Assembly (NCBI GenBank): GCA_027621895.1
Contig: JAQCAK010000136.1
Location: 1 to 5,912 of the forward strand
Origin: Pseudomonadota bacterium
GTDB lineage: Bacteria; Pseudomonadota; Gammaproteobacteria; Pseudomonadales; Azotimanducaceae
Direction of reading: 5' to 3'
Length of the DNA stretch: 5,912 nucleotides
Numbering within the stretch: the first letter of the stretch is position 1; every line of letters begins with the position of its first letter. The notes beneath the pieces are model-generated. The model saw only the letters and a list, made by a program, of their open reading frames with translations. It did not search any database and was not told the origin of the DNA. Positions 5,100 through 5,912 of this stretch are shown in pieces. The position numbers and the translations under genes were made by a program.

Positions 5100-5912
5100 A
5101 TGCCAGATGGCCTGTTTTACTGTTGCCGCAGGATCCTGCAATTTATCCTGCTGCTGGCCCCGCTTTCGGCATTTGCCAATGATGCAGTTGATGACAGGAA
5201 TCAGGTCATCACTATCGCCCTGACCCAGGAACCACCGCAGCTGAATTCCATGAAAGCCACCGACCAGGTCAGCATCCTGGTGCTCAGCCATGTCATGGAA
5301 GGCCTGGTCCGCTATGACCGTCGTGGCAATGTTGTCCCGGGTGTGGCCCGGGAATGGGAAGTCTCTGACGAGGGTGCCGTTTTTCAACTGAGAGACAATG
5401 CCCTGTGGAGTGATGGCAAACCCGTCACCGCCCACGACTTCGTATTCGCCTGGCAGAACGCACTGAAACCCGCAACCGCTTCCGAATATGCCTTCATCCT
5501 TTATCCGATCAAGAATGCCGAGGCTATCAATACCGGCAAACTGCCCGTGGAGCAGCTCGGCGCTGTCGCCGTGGATGACCTGACCCTGAAGGTGACCTTC
5601 GAGAGGCCCACGGGATACTTCGTCAAACTGACTGCCTTCACCACCTATTTCCCCGTTCGCCGCGACTTTTTCGAATCAAAGGGCGACACCTATGCAGCGG
5701 ATTTCGATGACCTGCTCTACAACGGCCCTTTCGAGATGACCAGCTGGGTTCACAGCGCCTCTCTGAAGATGGTCAAGAACCAGAACTACTGGAACCGTGA
5801 AGAAATTTTTCTGAACGCCATCAATGCGGACTACATCACGGCCGACACCCGGGCAAGACTGAACCTGTTTATTGACGGCAAGATTGTCCACACCCGACTC
5901 GATGGTGAGACC
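5100..5912 (+). CDS. ABC transporter periplasmic substrate-binding protein, OppA/SBP_bac_5 family (3' end outside window)
   Basis: ATG at 5100-5102 opens a frame that runs to the window end, giving 271 residues of a family usually about 500-550 long. A Sec signal peptide is clear: charged CCRR, hydrophobic ILQFILLLAPLSAFA, and likely signal peptidase I cleavage after AFA (residue 26); there is no lipobox. The mature part follows the family: ITIALTQEPPQLNSMKATD (37-55), signature HVMEGLVRYDRRGNVVPGVA (64-83), WEVSDEGAVFQLRDNALWSDGKPVTAHDF (86-114), then YNGPFEMTSW (207-216) and MVKNQNYW (224-231). Such proteins bind oligopeptides, or sometimes murein peptides or other solutes, in the periplasm and deliver them to an ABC permease; the permease genes are not in the window. 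The start has only a weak GAG upstream. The GTG/ATG codons nearby are out of frame. The gene begins 51 bp after the sulfotransferase stop. Confidence 0.93.
   Translation, partial: MPDGLFYCCRRILQFILLLAPLSAFANDAVDDRNQVITIALTQEPPQLNSMKATDQVSILVLSHVMEGLVRYDRRGNVVPGVAREWEVSDEGAVFQLRDNALWSDGKPVTAHDFVFAWQNALKPATASEYAFILYPIKNAEAINTGKLPVEQLGAVAVDDLTLKVTFERPTGYFVKLTAFTTYFPVRRDFFESKGDTYAADFDDLLYNGPFEMTSWVHSASLKMVKNQNYWNREEIFLNAINADYITADTRARLNLFIDGKIVHTRLDGET

Noticed and set aside
5091..5435. 114-codon minus-strand frame over the start of the binding-protein gene
   Set aside because: It is antisense to the signal peptide and the SBP_bac_5 signature, which are clearly coding on the + strand.

Overview
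The window looks like chromosomal DNA of a marine-type gammaproteobacterium. Base composition is moderate in GC. The outer-membrane receptor belongs to the TonB-dependent type with paired loop cysteines that is abundant in Cellvibrionales/Halieaceae-like and related marine lineages, and the DUF4826 family is, as I recall it, mostly gammaproteobacterial. This placement rests on protein character only, since there is no rRNA or other marker here.

Layout, left to right: (1) The 3' part of a TonB-dependent receptor gene on the + strand (3-1136), closed by a strong intrinsic terminator (1160-1190). (2) A 74-bp palindromic element (1200-1273) with perfect 16-bp arms. Its right arm forms the last codons of the converging minus-strand gene. 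(3) A compact minus-strand operon, read right to left: a class I SAM methyltransferase (3334-2405), a 2-oxoglutarate/Fe(II) dioxygenase (2408-1713, start and stop overlapping in GTGA) and a small DUF4826-type protein (1699-1256, 13 bp after the dioxygenase stop). (4) A divergent intergenic region of about 145-175 bp with an extended -10 element facing each way. (5) A + strand TPR-sulfotransferase fusion gene (3510-5048, possibly starting at a CTG at 3480). (6) After a 51-bp gap with another extended -10 candidate, the 5' part of an oligopeptide-type ABC transporter substrate-binding protein gene (5100 to the window end).

The genes may connect as follows. The methyltransferase, dioxygenase and sulfotransferase are all tailoring enzymes and share one divergent control region. 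Beside them lie an outer-membrane receptor gene and a periplasmic peptide/solute-binding protein gene. This could be a small modification cassette acting on a protein or small molecule, but no substrate is visible and the grouping could be coincidental. The best-supported unusual features are the palindromic element that rewrites the end of the DUF4826 gene and the possible CTG start of the sulfotransferase gene. I found no CRISPR array, tRNA, rRNA, integrase or transposase gene.
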